18,065 bases of DNA from positions 1 to 18,065 of the forward strand of contig CAZDAW010000072.1 in NCBI GenBank assembly GCA_964503685.1. The letters are read 5' to 3'. How positions within the stretch are numbered: position 1 is the first letter of the stretch; every line of letters starts with the position of its first letter. Under the pieces are notes generated by a model, which was given only the letters and a program-made list of their open reading frames with translations, was not told the origin of the DNA and made no database searches. Both the position numbers and the translations under genes were made by a program. The DNA comes from CAZDAW01 sp964503685. Its GTDB lineage: Bacteria > Chloroflexota > Anaerolineae > Anaerolineales > Anaerolineaceae. This document shows positions 1 through 7,255 of this stretch, piece by piece.

Positions 1-61
1 GCAAAAGTATAAGGTTTTTAGCGATTGCCTTATCGTCCTCAACCAAAAATATCCGGGGCAT
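1..61 (-). CDS. Response regulator, N-terminal 20 residues (partial)
   Basis: The reverse complement of 61-1 reads MPRIFLVEDDKAIAKNLILL. This is the start of a CheY-like receiver domain: the first beta strand (RIFLVEDD) ends in the acidic pair that helps bind Mg2+ for phosphorylation. The ATG at 59-61 is preceded by GGAGGT at 71-76 on the minus strand with 9-nt spacing, which fixes the start. The gene runs off the left edge, so the output domain, and whether it is an OmpR-type DNA-binding regulator, cannot be seen. It is probably transcribed from the putative promoter at 271-299. Confidence 0.8.
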   Translation of the reverse strand, partial: MPRIFLVEDDKAIAKNLILL

Positions 62-252
62 TATAGTCAGACCTCCATTTCCTCATCCATTCTTACAAGT
101 CGTCTAAATCCTCATCAGTCAATTCCTGGCCTTGATAAAGCATCGATAGCAGACTGATAAATGAATTTTCATGGTATTGCTAAAAAAATTCCTGGTTTCA
201 AATTGGAGATAATCTTTCTTACTTGAAACTCTGCATCGGGATGCCTAATCAT
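62..252 (-). pseudogene. Possible decayed BlaI/MecI-type repressor C-terminus
   Basis: Upstream of the response regulator, the minus strand carries two short open frames. One (252-169) starts at an ATG with AAAGGG about 7 nt upstream and encodes 27 residues beginning MIRHPDAEFQ. The second (179-93) ends in residues including SLLSMLYQGQELTDEDLDDL before TAA. The ELTDEDLDDL ending resembles the conserved C-terminal tail of BlaI/MecI/CopY repressors (LS-EEL-EL). The two frames meet at a run of seven T's (rc of 182-188), suggesting a frameshift. Similar-looking coding continues after the TAA (EWMRKW), suggesting a further stop. The helix-turn-helix half is absent. Family assignment is tentative; it could be unrelated intergenic sequence. 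Confidence 0.35.
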
Positions 253-270
253 ATAATAACCCTTTCAACT

Positions 271-299
271 AACATAAGCGTGTTAAATTGATTGCACAA
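271..299 (-). promoter_or_regulatory. Putative promoter for left-edge response regulator
   Basis: On the minus strand, TTGTGC (299-294) lies 17 nt before TATGTT (276-271). Spacing is ideal and four of six bases match consensus in each box. It would drive the decayed ORF region and the response regulator at 61. Confidence 0.4.
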
Positions 300-462
300 T
301 ACATCGGTATTAAACGGTTGTCAATAGTATAAATAAGTTATTGGTGAACCAAATTCTGCTGTTTTTGAATGTGTGGAAAGCAAATGGATAGTACGGATTT
401 TAACCATTAATAAGATGTACTTATGACGTATGGCGTACCATTCCTGCTTGATATTTTTTCGG
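300..462. other. AT-rich intergenic stretch without recognisable gene
   Basis: This lies between the divergent minus-strand response regulator region and the plus-strand recombinase-like gene. I see no open frame with protein-like content, no RNA gene and no strong hairpin here. The recombinase promoter begins at its right end. Confidence 0.5.
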
Positions 463-491
463 TTGACAGGATGATGAATATGCGCTAAACT
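463..491 (+). promoter_or_regulatory. Sigma70-type promoter for the recombinase-like gene
   Basis: A perfect -35 TTGACA (463-468) is followed after 17 nt by TAAACT (486-491). The predicted transcript starts near 498, giving a 5' leader of about 36 nt to the ATG at 534. Confidence 0.6.
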
Positions 492-533
492 TTTTTAATA
501 TAAATAGCTATGCGAAACATTTCAGGAGGTAAC

Positions 534-1433
534 ATGCAATCTTCTGCTTCGACAACAGCGCACATTACAGCGCAAACCCAGATCATCCCGGCGCTCAACG
601 CCTGGGAAATCTACCTGGAAGACCAGGGCAGGTCACCCCATACAGTGAAAGCATTTATGGCAGATATCCGTCTGCTGGCATCATTTTTACCCGCTGATCG
701 CCCCCTGGGAGCGGTCTCGACACAGGACCTGAACAATTTCATCCAATGGATGCAAACCAAGCGCGGCGTTTCATGCAGCCCTAAAACATTGTCACGACGA
801 ATTACATCAATCAAATCCTTCTTTCGCTGGTTACACAACGGAGGGGTTGTGCTGATTGATCCGGCTGAAAAGGTGGTACAGCATTCAGTGATCGCCCCCA
901 TTCCGGTTGTACTGTCGCCGGAGGAAGTGAAAGCGGTGATGGAAGCCGCCCAAAAGATGCGCACAGCGGCCAAACCGGATGCACGATCGTATGTGTTGGT
1001 CAGTTTACTCCTGACGACAGCGATCAAGAAAGGGGAATGTCTGACCATCAGCCCCAATCATATCGATGAAAACGCTCCTGAAGGAGCAACACTCTTCATT
1101 CGATACGCCAGCCCCAGCAACCGATACAAAGAACGCAAAATCGCTCTCACCGACGAGTGGATCAGAGCTTATCACGAATATACTTCACAATACCCAATCA
1201 ACGAGCGGATTTTCCCCTGGTCACAACGCCGTCTCGAATATCTGCTGGAAGACCTGGGCGAAGCTGCCGGGCTGGATAAGCATCTCTCCTTCGATATGTG
1301 CCGCTGGACATGCGCTCTGACAGACTGGCAGTCAGGAATGGAACATGAAAAGATCCGCCAAAAATTAGGCGTATCCAAAATCCAGTGGCGGGAGATAAAC
1401 ATGAAGTTGCGCCGTCTGGCAGGGGAAAATTGA
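534..1433 (+). CDS. XerC/D-like tyrosine recombinase fold protein, catalytic residues lost
   Basis: The start is taken as ATG 534, directly behind AGGAGGT (524-530). The frame also has an ATG at 510, but that would put the ribosome site inside the gene. This gives 299 residues, the usual XerC/D length. Residues roughly 18-115 form a typical SAM-like core-binding domain (RSPHTVKAF, SPKTLSRRITSIKSFFRWL). Residues about 125-299 align with the catalytic domain. The active site is degraded: the first Arg (TGLR-SE in XerD) is Lys165 in TTAIKKGE, the beta-hairpin Lys in YKER is kept, HxLRH has become DMCRW (only the Arg kept), LGH is LGV, and the nucleophilic Tyr region reads IQWRE with Trp285. DNA binding may persist, but strand cleavage is unlikely. 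It could be a domesticated DNA-binding protein. Its stop abuts that of convergent tilS. Confidence 0.8.
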   Translation: MQSSASTTAHITAQTQIIPALNAWEIYLEDQGRSPHTVKAFMADIRLLASFLPADRPLGAVSTQDLNNFIQWMQTKRGVSCSPKTLSRRITSIKSFFRWLHNGGVVLIDPAEKVVQHSVIAPIPVVLSPEEVKAVMEAAQKMRTAAKPDARSYVLVSLLLTTAIKKGECLTISPNHIDENAPEGATLFIRYASPSNRYKERKIALTDEWIRAYHEYTSQYPINERIFPWSQRRLEYLLEDLGEAAGLDKHLSFDMCRWTCALTDWQSGMEHEKIRQKLGVSKIQWREINMKLRRLAGEN

Positions 1434-2876
1434 TCAATCTACAGACGATGACCGTTTGAGGACCAGACGAGCAAGGCGCGCGGTTCGGGCAGTTACGCGG
1501 GTTGAGTGGGACACGCGCAAACCTGGAATCCAGACCAGTTCGCCCGCTGAGAAAACCAGCGGATAGGCTGATCGGAATCGTTCAGGCAGTTTGCTATTGA
1601 TGAAGAAATCGGATAATTTTTGCGACCTGCCATCCATCCCCAACGGATAAAAACGATCACCTGGCCGCCGCGAGCGTACCCACAGAGGGAGTGAAAGACA
1701 ATCAAAATCCAGCCAGGCGGTAAACGGGTCAGGGTTGGCAAGCGCAATCGAAAAGCTATCAGGAGTTAAATCCAAACATACAGCCGACAAAACCCAATCA
1801 TTCGAAAGCGCTACTTCTCCGGGAATATCGAGGCGCAACTGTTGCACCGGAGAGATGGCCGGGTATTCATCTTGGGGAAAAAGAGCCTGCCAGTCGGCCA
1901 AATAAAGCGAGCCTGCTTCAATTTTGAGACGTAAACCAGCCGCCAGGTCTATTTGACGCGTCGCCGGCGGTCGCGCCAGAAACGTACAGGCGCGTTCGAT
2001 CGTGTCGAAATCGAGATCGCGATACTTGGGGCGTAAAGACTGAATCGCCCGGCGAAACAACCGGCGTTGAACAGCAGGCTGAAGAACATAAAGTCTCTTC
2101 AGTGAAAATGCCAGGAAATCGTCGGTCTCTTCAATCAGGCAATCATTCCAGGCAGCAGCAGCAATTTTTTCCAATAGCGCGTCCTCTTCACTTAAAACTT
2201 TCGTCATACGATTAAGCGTTTTACGGAAACCCGGTTGATAAGACTCAAGCAAAGGAATTAACTCGTGGCGCAGGCGATTCCTGAAATAAGTTACATCCAG
2301 ATTACTCTGGTCAGTAACTGGTTCCAGACCCCTTTCACGACAATAAGCATCAATCTCCGAACGCCATACATCCAACAGCGGCCTGACCAGAGGAATAATT
2401 TCATCCCATTCCGGGATCATACTGCGGTAGGTCATCCCCTTCAGACCGGTCATCCCCGCTCCCCGAATCAGGTGCATCATTACCGTTTCGACCTGATCAT
2501 CAGCGGTATGACCCACAACCACTGCCTGAGCGTTCAAACGACGCGCTTCTCCAAAAAGGAAACGGTAACGAGCCACACGGGCAGCCTCTTCGATTGAAAG
2601 CATGTTCATATCGGCTAAACGGGCGACATCCCCCTCGCCCAACGTAAAAGGGACGCCCAATGTAGAAGCAAACCCTTCAACAGAACGTGCATCAGCAGCA
2701 GCCTGGGGACGCAGGCAATGGTTGAAATGCGCAGCAACGACAGTGTAACCCAATCGGTGCAAAACATCGAGTAGACTGACGCTATCAGGCCCGCCAGAAA
2801 CACCCACGACAAGGGGAGAATCTCGACGTAAACGAAGTGTTTTTTCAAGTACATGCTGAACGATTTCAATCATCAC
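1434..2876 (-). CDS. tilS: tRNA(Ile2)-lysidine synthetase TilS
   Basis: This is the cytoplasmic enzyme that uses ATP and lysine to turn C34 of the CAU-anticodon tRNA-Ile into lysidine, so that it reads AUA; it is normally essential. Its 480 residues fit a full-length TilS. The PP-loop ATP-binding motif SGGPDS is at residues 27-32, followed by HFNHCLR and GHTADDQVET typical of the N-terminal domain, then RNRLRHELIP, where the N-terminal domain joins the middle region. The C-terminal domain has the hallmark RRPGDRFYPLGM...KLSDFF. The frame opens at GTG 2876 with ATG at 2873 as the second codon. There is no properly spaced ribosome site for either, and a -10 box sits immediately upstream, so the mRNA may be leaderless. 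It is transcribed divergently from the receiver/ATPase gene across about 115 nt. Confidence 0.95.
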   Translation of the reverse strand: MMIEIVQHVLEKTLRLRRDSPLVVGVSGGPDSVSLLDVLHRLGYTVVAAHFNHCLRPQAAADARSVEGFASTLGVPFTLGEGDVARLADMNMLSIEEAARVARYRFLFGEARRLNAQAVVVGHTADDQVETVMMHLIRGAGMTGLKGMTYRSMIPEWDEIIPLVRPLLDVWRSEIDAYCRERGLEPVTDQSNLDVTYFRNRLRHELIPLLESYQPGFRKTLNRMTKVLSEEDALLEKIAAAAWNDCLIEETDDFLAFSLKRLYVLQPAVQRRLFRRAIQSLRPKYRDLDFDTIERACTFLARPPATRQIDLAAGLRLKIEAGSLYLADWQALFPQDEYPAISPVQQLRLDIPGEVALSNDWVLSAVCLDLTPDSFSIALANPDPFTAWLDFDCLSLPLWVRSRRPGDRFYPLGMDGRSQKLSDFFINSKLPERFRSAYPLVFSAGELVWIPGLRVSHSTRVTARTARLARLVLKRSSSVD

Positions 2877-2882
2877 CTTGAG

Positions 2883-2891
2883 ATTATAGCA
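2883..2891 (-). promoter_or_regulatory. Extended -10 promoter of tilS, leaderless transcript predicted
   Basis: On the minus strand TGC directly precedes TATAAT (2888-2883), an extended -10. No good -35 is seen at 16-18 nt. Counting from the -10 puts +1 at about 2876, the GTG of the tilS frame, with the ATG 3 nt later. Confidence 0.55.
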
Positions 2892-2927
2892 TCAAAAAAC
2901 ACAGGCCAACTTTTTTATTCATTCCAC

Positions 2928-2956
2928 TTGCTTTGAAAGCCGGTTTATGCTAGACT
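2928..2956 (+). promoter_or_regulatory. Promoter of the receiver/ATPase-kinase operon
   Basis: TTGCTT (2928-2933), then a 17-nt spacer, then TAGACT (2951-2956) with an extended -10 TGC in front (2948-2950). The leader to ATG 2991 is about 28 nt and includes the purine-rich GAAGAGGA (2971-2978). Confidence 0.55.
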
Positions 2957-2990
2957 GGTTTGTAACAGGCGAAGAGGATATAGAAAATCT

Positions 2991-4145
2991 ATGGCCGAAA
3001 AAATTTTAATTGTTGATGACGATCTTGAAACACTCCGTTTAGTCGGTTTGATGCTTGAACGTCAGGGCTATCAGATCCACGCGGCCAACAGCGGCCCGCA
3101 GGCGCTGGCGATGGCGCAGGCCGAACAACCAGATCTTATCATTCTGGATGTGATGATGCCGGAAATGGATGGCATCGAAGTCACCCTCCGCTTGCGCGAA
3201 AATCCAAGCACTGAAGGTATTCCCATACTGCTCTTTACCGCCAAAAGCCAGGTAGATGACAAAGTGATTGGATTTGAAGCCGGGGCTGATGATTACCTGA
3301 CAAAGCCTACTCACCCCGCCGAACTTAATGCGCATGTTAAAGCGCTACTGTCGCGCACGGTAAAAAAAAGCGCCATTGCTCCGGCAACGCCACGCGGGCG
3401 GGTGATCGGCGTTCTGGCAGCGCGCGGCGGTCTGGGCGTTACAACCCTTGCGCTCAACCTCGGATTGGGCATCCGCCATGAAACAAAAGAAGAAGTGATT
3501 GTCGTCGAACTGCGCCCTGGACAAGGCACAATGGCGCTCGACCTCGGACATCCTGACCAGAATCGGCTGGGGAATCTGCTCAATAAAAAAATCGCCGAAA
3601 TCACACCTGAAGCAATTGAAAATGAGATCATCACTGATTCATCCGGTGTGAAACTTTTAATGTCCTCTTATAACCCAAAAGAAGCGAGCTTTGTGAATGC
3701 CGTAGCTGAGATGGAAACCCTGGTCAACCAGGTTTCAACGATGGCCAATTATACGATCGTGGATATTGGCAATTCACTATCGCCAAATATAGATGGCATT
3801 CTAAAACTCTGCAACGAAATTGTCATCGTCCTCGAACCTCAAACACCAACCGTCACGCGCACAAAGGCTCTGATAGAAGAACTGGTGACAAAAGGTTTCG
3901 GCAAAGCCAGACATCTCAATATCGCCCTGGTTAATCGTGTTCGCTCCGATGTTCAATTATCCTGGATTCAGGTTCAGGAAATGCTAGGAATTCCAATTAC
4001 AACAATATTCACACCGGTACCCGAATTAATCTATCAGGCTTCGCTGCGTCACATCCCACTATTTTTGCTGCAAAAAGACAGCATCATCTCTCAAGCTTTC
4101 ATTAAACTAGCCGATACAATTATCGAACACAATGCCAAGGGATAA
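2991..4145 (+). CDS. Receiver domain fused to MinD/CpaE-like pseudo-ATPase
   Basis: Residues 1-122 form a complete CheY-type receiver: acidic D9/D10, phospho-acceptor D53 (LDVMMP), T83 and K105 (LTKP), so phosphorylation by a kinase is expected. After a short linker, residues 137-384 resemble the ParA/MinD/CpaE (TadZ) fold. The deviant Walker A position reads ARGGLGVTT (144-152), where both the signature Lys and the P-loop Lys are replaced (R145 and V150), as in many CpaE proteins. ATP hydrolysis is therefore doubtful. TIVDIGNSL (near 255-265) fits the Walker B region of the family. CpaE/TadZ proteins localise Tad pilus machinery, but no pilus genes are visible here. The GAF-kinase gene follows within 12-33 nt, so this is probably its cognate output. 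The link to pili or polar localisation is inference only. Confidence 0.85.
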   Translation: MAEKILIVDDDLETLRLVGLMLERQGYQIHAANSGPQALAMAQAEQPDLIILDVMMPEMDGIEVTLRLRENPSTEGIPILLFTAKSQVDDKVIGFEAGADDYLTKPTHPAELNAHVKALLSRTVKKSAIAPATPRGRVIGVLAARGGLGVTTLALNLGLGIRHETKEEVIVVELRPGQGTMALDLGHPDQNRLGNLLNKKIAEITPEAIENEIITDSSGVKLLMSSYNPKEASFVNAVAEMETLVNQVSTMANYTIVDIGNSLSPNIDGILKLCNEIVIVLEPQTPTVTRTKALIEELVTKGFGKARHLNIALVNRVRSDVQLSWIQVQEMLGIPITTIFTPVPELIYQASLRHIPLFLLQKDSIISQAFIKLADTIIEHNAKG

Positions 4146-4157
4146 ATTCAATCGATT

Positions 4158-5369
4158 TTGCCCCATTCTCTGGTAGTTATGGATCAACAATCACGAATAG
4201 ACCTCATTTCCAGGTATCAGCGGTTTATTGAAATTTCCCTCGACCTGGCCTCAACGCTCGACTTGATGACGCTTCTGAACAGGATCATCGAAGTCGCAGC
4301 CGAGTTGAGCGACGCCCACACTGCATCAATCATTCTGTACGACGAAATCAAACGCAGCTTGTATTTTCAGGCTTCAACAGACATGGACGAGAATACCACC
4401 CGCGGCATTGACATACCGCTCGAAGGCAGCATCGCCGGCTGGGTGGTGACCAATCGCAAACCGGTCATCATCGATGATGCTCGCGCTGACTCGCGCCACA
4501 TGAGTACCTTCGAAGATATCACACATTACCCAACTCAAACCCTGCTGGGCGTTCCTCTAATCGCTAAAGACAAGGACATCGGCGTCCTCGAGGTGATCAA
4601 TAAACGCAAAGGGTCATTCACCGAATCCGATCAGGAAATACTTTTAGTTCTGGCAGCTCAAGCAGCCGTCGCCATTCAAAACTCACGTCTGTTCCAGCAA
4701 TCCGATCTCATTTCCGAACTGGTTCACGAAATCCGTACCCCCCTTTCATCAATGAATACAGCCTCTTACATTTTGCAAAAATCGGATGTCTCAGAAAAAC
4801 AGCGAGTGAAGTTGGCCAACGCCATTCAGATGGAAACAATCCGACTCAATGAAATGATTTCCAGCTTCCTGGATCTCGCCCGCCTGGAATCGGGACGAGT
4901 AACATTTGTAATGACCACGTTTGACCTGAACCTGCTGATCAGAGAATGTCTGACTGTTTTCCAGGACAGGGCGGAAGAAAAGCAAATCAAATTGGATTAC
5001 CAAACACCCACACTGGATATCCCAACCAGGGCAGATCGAGATAAAATTAAGCAAGTCATCCTGAATCTATTGAGCAACGCCATCAAATACACTCCCCCAG
5101 GCGGGAGCGTGATTTTGAACGCGGCAAAAGCAAATAATGAAGTAAAAATATCGGTCACCGATAGCGGCATCGGCATCCCTGAAGAAGCGCTCGGCCATCT
5201 CTTCGAAAAATTTTACCGGGTTAAGTCAGCTGAAGGTATCGCCCCAGGAACAGGATTGGGATTATCAATCAGCAAGAAGATCGTCGAAGGACATAACGGT
5301 CGCATAGAGGTACAGAGTAAAATGGGCGAGGGGACAACGTTTTTAATCTCCTTACCTCAGGGGGGATAG
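4158..5369 (+). CDS. GAF-domain sensor histidine kinase (soluble)
   Basis: The frame opens at TTG 4158, with an ATG at 4179 (residue 8) as an alternative; neither has a strong ribosome site. Residues 25-180 form a GAF domain (ligand, redox or light sensing; no chromophore Cys obvious). Residues 181-245 are a HisKA dimerisation domain with phospho-acceptor H190 in LVHEIRTPL. The HATPase domain follows, with N-box N307 (NLLSNAIKY), G1 DSGIGI (335-340), F-box near 349-353 and G2 GTGLGL (364-369). No membrane segment or signal peptide is seen, so it should act in the cytoplasm. It lies 12-33 nt behind the receiver/ATPase gene and is very probably co-transcribed with it as a two-component pair. 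The gene ends with TAG, showing TAG is an ordinary stop in this genome. Confidence 0.93.
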   Translation: MPHSLVVMDQQSRIDLISRYQRFIEISLDLASTLDLMTLLNRIIEVAAELSDAHTASIILYDEIKRSLYFQASTDMDENTTRGIDIPLEGSIAGWVVTNRKPVIIDDARADSRHMSTFEDITHYPTQTLLGVPLIAKDKDIGVLEVINKRKGSFTESDQEILLVLAAQAAVAIQNSRLFQQSDLISELVHEIRTPLSSMNTASYILQKSDVSEKQRVKLANAIQMETIRLNEMISSFLDLARLESGRVTFVMTTFDLNLLIRECLTVFQDRAEEKQIKLDYQTPTLDIPTRADRDKIKQVILNLLSNAIKYTPPGGSVILNAAKANNEVKISVTDSGIGIPEEALGHLFEKFYRVKSAEGIAPGTGLGLSISKKIVEGHNGRIEVQSKMGEGTTFLISLPQGG

Positions 5370-5378
5370 CTGTAATGA

Positions 5379-5422
5379 AAATGACGTGAATAAAAAACCG
5401 ATCAAACTCATTTACGTCAATT
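5379..5422. terminator. Imperfect inverted repeat between convergent genes
   Basis: Arms 5379-5391 and 5410-5422 pair at 11 of 13 positions around the core TGACGT/ACGTCA. It sits between the kinase and the convergent YbjQ-family gene, where a bidirectional terminator is expected. The T-tracts are weak, so the role is uncertain. Confidence 0.35.
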
Positions 5423-5465
5423 TATGATAGCGCTAACAGCGGAAAATAACCATCATTAAAAAAGT

Positions 5466-5795
5466 TTATATCTTTTCGACGATCACAGCCGTGCCGTAGG
5501 CCAGCACCTCAGTGACGCCATCCATAACTTCATTCGCATCATAACGCATGCCGATCACTGCATTTGCGCCCATTTGCCCGGCATGTTGCACCATCAACTC
5601 AAAAGCCTCGCTGCGGGCATGTTCACATAATTCAGTATAAACAGTAATATTTCCGCCAAAGATCGTTTGAAGACCGCCCACCATATTACCGACCACGCTG
5701 CGTGAACGAACAGTGATGCCACGCACAACACCCAAATTGCGAGTGATACGGTAACCTTCGAAATCAAACGCTGTCGTAACCATTGCCATATCCAT
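5466..5795 (-). CDS. YbjQ/UPF0145 family protein
   Basis: This is a 109-residue protein matching the YbjQ family (heavy-metal-binding-domain-like, UPF0145) in both length and sequence. Recognisable parts are the early GYRITRNLGVVRG, then SRSVVGNM, the helix LCEHARSEAFELMVQHA, and the conserved GANAVIGMRYD, ending in TEVLAYGTAVIVE. Members are small cytoplasmic homopentamer-forming proteins of unknown biochemical role. The start at 5795 is supported by GGAG at 5806-5803 with 7-nt spacing; in-frame Met codons at residues 3 and 5 are less well placed. It converges with the kinase gene and stands alone as a single-gene unit. I see no clear promoter. Confidence 0.9.
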   Translation of the reverse strand: MDMAMVTTAFDFEGYRITRNLGVVRGITVRSRSVVGNMVGGLQTIFGGNITVYTELCEHARSEAFELMVQHAGQMGANAVIGMRYDANEVMDGVTEVLAYGTAVIVEKI

Positions 5796-5947
5796 ATATT
5801 ATCTCCAAAAATATTTTATTTAATTCTTTATGATCGAGTTGTTCATAAGTGTATACGAAACTGACGCCATTTCAGGTGTAAAAAAAGCCTGATCTGGATA
5901 ATTATTTAATACGATCACTTTCATCTTTAAATTACCATTTCTATTCC

Positions 5948-5976
5948 TTGTAAAAGCGTAATCCTTCATGTATGAT
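5948..5976 (+). promoter_or_regulatory. Promoter of the GNAT-lipoprotein pair
   Basis: TTGTAA (5948-5953), a 17-nt spacer, then TATGAT (5971-5976). The leader to ATG 6028 is about 45 nt. Confidence 0.5.
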
Positions 5977-6027
5977 TAAGGCATCTGTATCATAATCAAC
6001 ACATTACCCTGTCATTGTAATAAAGCC

Positions 6028-6612
6028 ATGAATACTCCTACACAACCACTCTACGAATCACACCCACTTACCCCCGATCGATGGCCTGATTTGAAAACTT
6101 TGTTTGGTAAAAGCGGCGCCAGCGGCGGTTGTTGGTGTATGTTTTGGCGGTTACCGCATGCCAAATTTATAAAAATGAAGGGAGAAGAAAATTGTCAGGC
6201 GTTTAAATCACTGGTGGAAGCCGGCCCGCCGCCCGGATTATTGGCTTACGCCGGAAACAACCCGATTGGCTGGATTGCTCTTGCACCACGTTCCGAGTAT
6301 AACCGCCTGGAAAAATCGCGTATCCTGCGTCCTGTTGATGAACGCCCGACTTGGTCAATTACATGCTTTTATGTTGCCCGTCCTTTCAGAAAAAAGGGAG
6401 TGACATTAATGCTCTTAAAAGCGGCAGCGCAATACGCACGCCAGCAGGGAGCTTCCTTGCTGGAAGGCTACCCCATTGATACCACAGGCCAGGAGAAATT
6501 ACAAGATTCCTCTATTTATACAGGGATCATGTCAGCATTTATCCGGGCTGGTTTTGTTGAAGTCGAAAGACGTTCCCCAACCCGTCCAATCATGCGGCTT
6601 GATTTGATTTAA
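6028..6612 (+). CDS. GNAT family N-acetyltransferase
   Basis: A 194-residue protein with the GNAT acyl-CoA-dependent transferase layout. Residues 32-41 (SGGCWCMFWR) are typical of a subfamily of uncharacterised bacterial GNATs with a Cys/Trp-rich N-terminal segment. The beta strand of motif A is ITCFYVARPFRKKGV (111-125), followed by the helix LLKAAAQYARQQGA. Motif A has RKKGV instead of the common Q/RxxGxG/A, so acetyl-CoA binding may be atypical. SIYTGIMSAFIRAGFVEVE (162-180) fits motif B. The substrate is unknown. No strong ribosome site precedes the ATG. The lipoprotein gene starts 18 nt after the stop, so the two form an operon. Confidence 0.85.
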   Translation: MNTPTQPLYESHPLTPDRWPDLKTLFGKSGASGGCWCMFWRLPHAKFIKMKGEENCQAFKSLVEAGPPPGLLAYAGNNPIGWIALAPRSEYNRLEKSRILRPVDERPTWSITCFYVARPFRKKGVTLMLLKAAAQYARQQGASLLEGYPIDTTGQEKLQDSSIYTGIMSAFIRAGFVEVERRSPTRPIMRLDLI

Positions 6613-6630
6613 GTTTAATGGAGGTGAACC

Positions 6631-7050
6631 TTGCATAAGTCATTTCTATCTACATTTTTCTTACTCATGGCTATTCTAATGATCTGTTCAGGTTGCACCG
6701 CCAAAAAAGACTATGACCTTTGCAGGTATTCAGAGGATATGGGGATATGCGAAGGACGCTATTACAATTTGAAGGGCATAAAAACTTATACTGTGACGGA
6801 TAAACGTATTATCGCTTATAATCCAGTCAGAGTTGGGATAGAAATTAAAGTAAAGAAAGGTAAAGCCGAAGTCAGCGTCACTGCCCACGAGGGGACAAAA
6901 ACCTCGGTGAATGTTAAGGAAGGCGAATCAGCCACGATCAACGAATGGGTGGAGACCAGCAATGGAACATTCGATGTAAAATTTGAAGCAAAAAGTGCAG
7001 AAGCTGTTGAAATTTATTACGGCATCAGTTACCAGATACCAGCTCAATAA
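6631..7050 (+). CDS. Small putative lipoprotein, unknown function
   Basis: A 139-residue protein starting at TTG 6631. The start is set by GGAGGT (6620-6625) 5 nt upstream and by a sensible export signal at that position. Residues 1-22 have a short charged end, a hydrophobic core and an imperfect lipobox (CSGC, Cys22), so the protein is probably lipid-anchored outside the membrane. The -3 Cys is unusual, so plain secretion is also possible. The rest alternates short hydrophobic stretches with Lys/Glu-rich, beta-sheet-like sequence (IEIKVKKGKAEVSVTAHEG), suggesting a small beta-sandwich. I do not recognise a family. Confidence 0.75.
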   Translation: MHKSFLSTFFLLMAILMICSGCTAKKDYDLCRYSEDMGICEGRYYNLKGIKTYTVTDKRIIAYNPVRVGIEIKVKKGKAEVSVTAHEGTKTSVNVKEGESATINEWVETSNGTFDVKFEAKSAEAVEIYYGISYQIPAQ

Positions 7051-7104
7051 TCATTTATTATTCACCGTTTTTCATTGAGATAAATAACCCAAGTTGCCAC
7101 CCGG

Positions 7105-7206
7105 CTGTCATCGCGAGTCTCGGCAGAATGTCGAGGCGCGGCAATCTCGGATTTTGATGTTGAGACTGCTTCGTCGGGCAAAAAGCGCCCTTCTCGCAGC
7201 GACAAA
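7105..7206. repeat. Dispersed palindromic repeat, copy 1
   Basis: Outer arms GTCATCGCGAG (7107-7117) and, inverted, CTCGCAGCGAC (7193-7203) match at 8 of 11 positions. Inner arms GGCAATCTC (7140-7148) and GAGACTGCTT (7162-7171) are also inverted. The GCTTCGTCGGGCAAAAAGCGCCC segment forms an internal GGGC...GCCC hairpin. The arrangement resembles non-coding interspersed repeats of the type TTGCGAG...GCAATCTC...GAGATTGCTTCG...CTCGCAATGAC found in Anaerolineae and other genomes. A related copy is at 17691-17840. It lies between the end of the lipoprotein gene and the convergent surface cluster. Confidence 0.6.
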
Positions 7207-7255
7207 CGCAGAGATTATTGTCAAAGCAGCAACTTAAGTTAAATATGATTCTTCT

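Noticed and set aside
611..1057. Minus-strand 148-residue frame inside the recombinase-like gene
   Set aside because: It is antisense to a well-supported gene and has no recognisable protein features.
534..1433. Integrase of a prophage or genomic island
   Set aside because: No tRNA, direct repeats (att sites) or phage genes are nearby, and the catalytic residues are missing.
7105..7206. CRISPR array
   Set aside because: Only palindromic arms are present, with no regularly spaced identical repeats and no cas genes.
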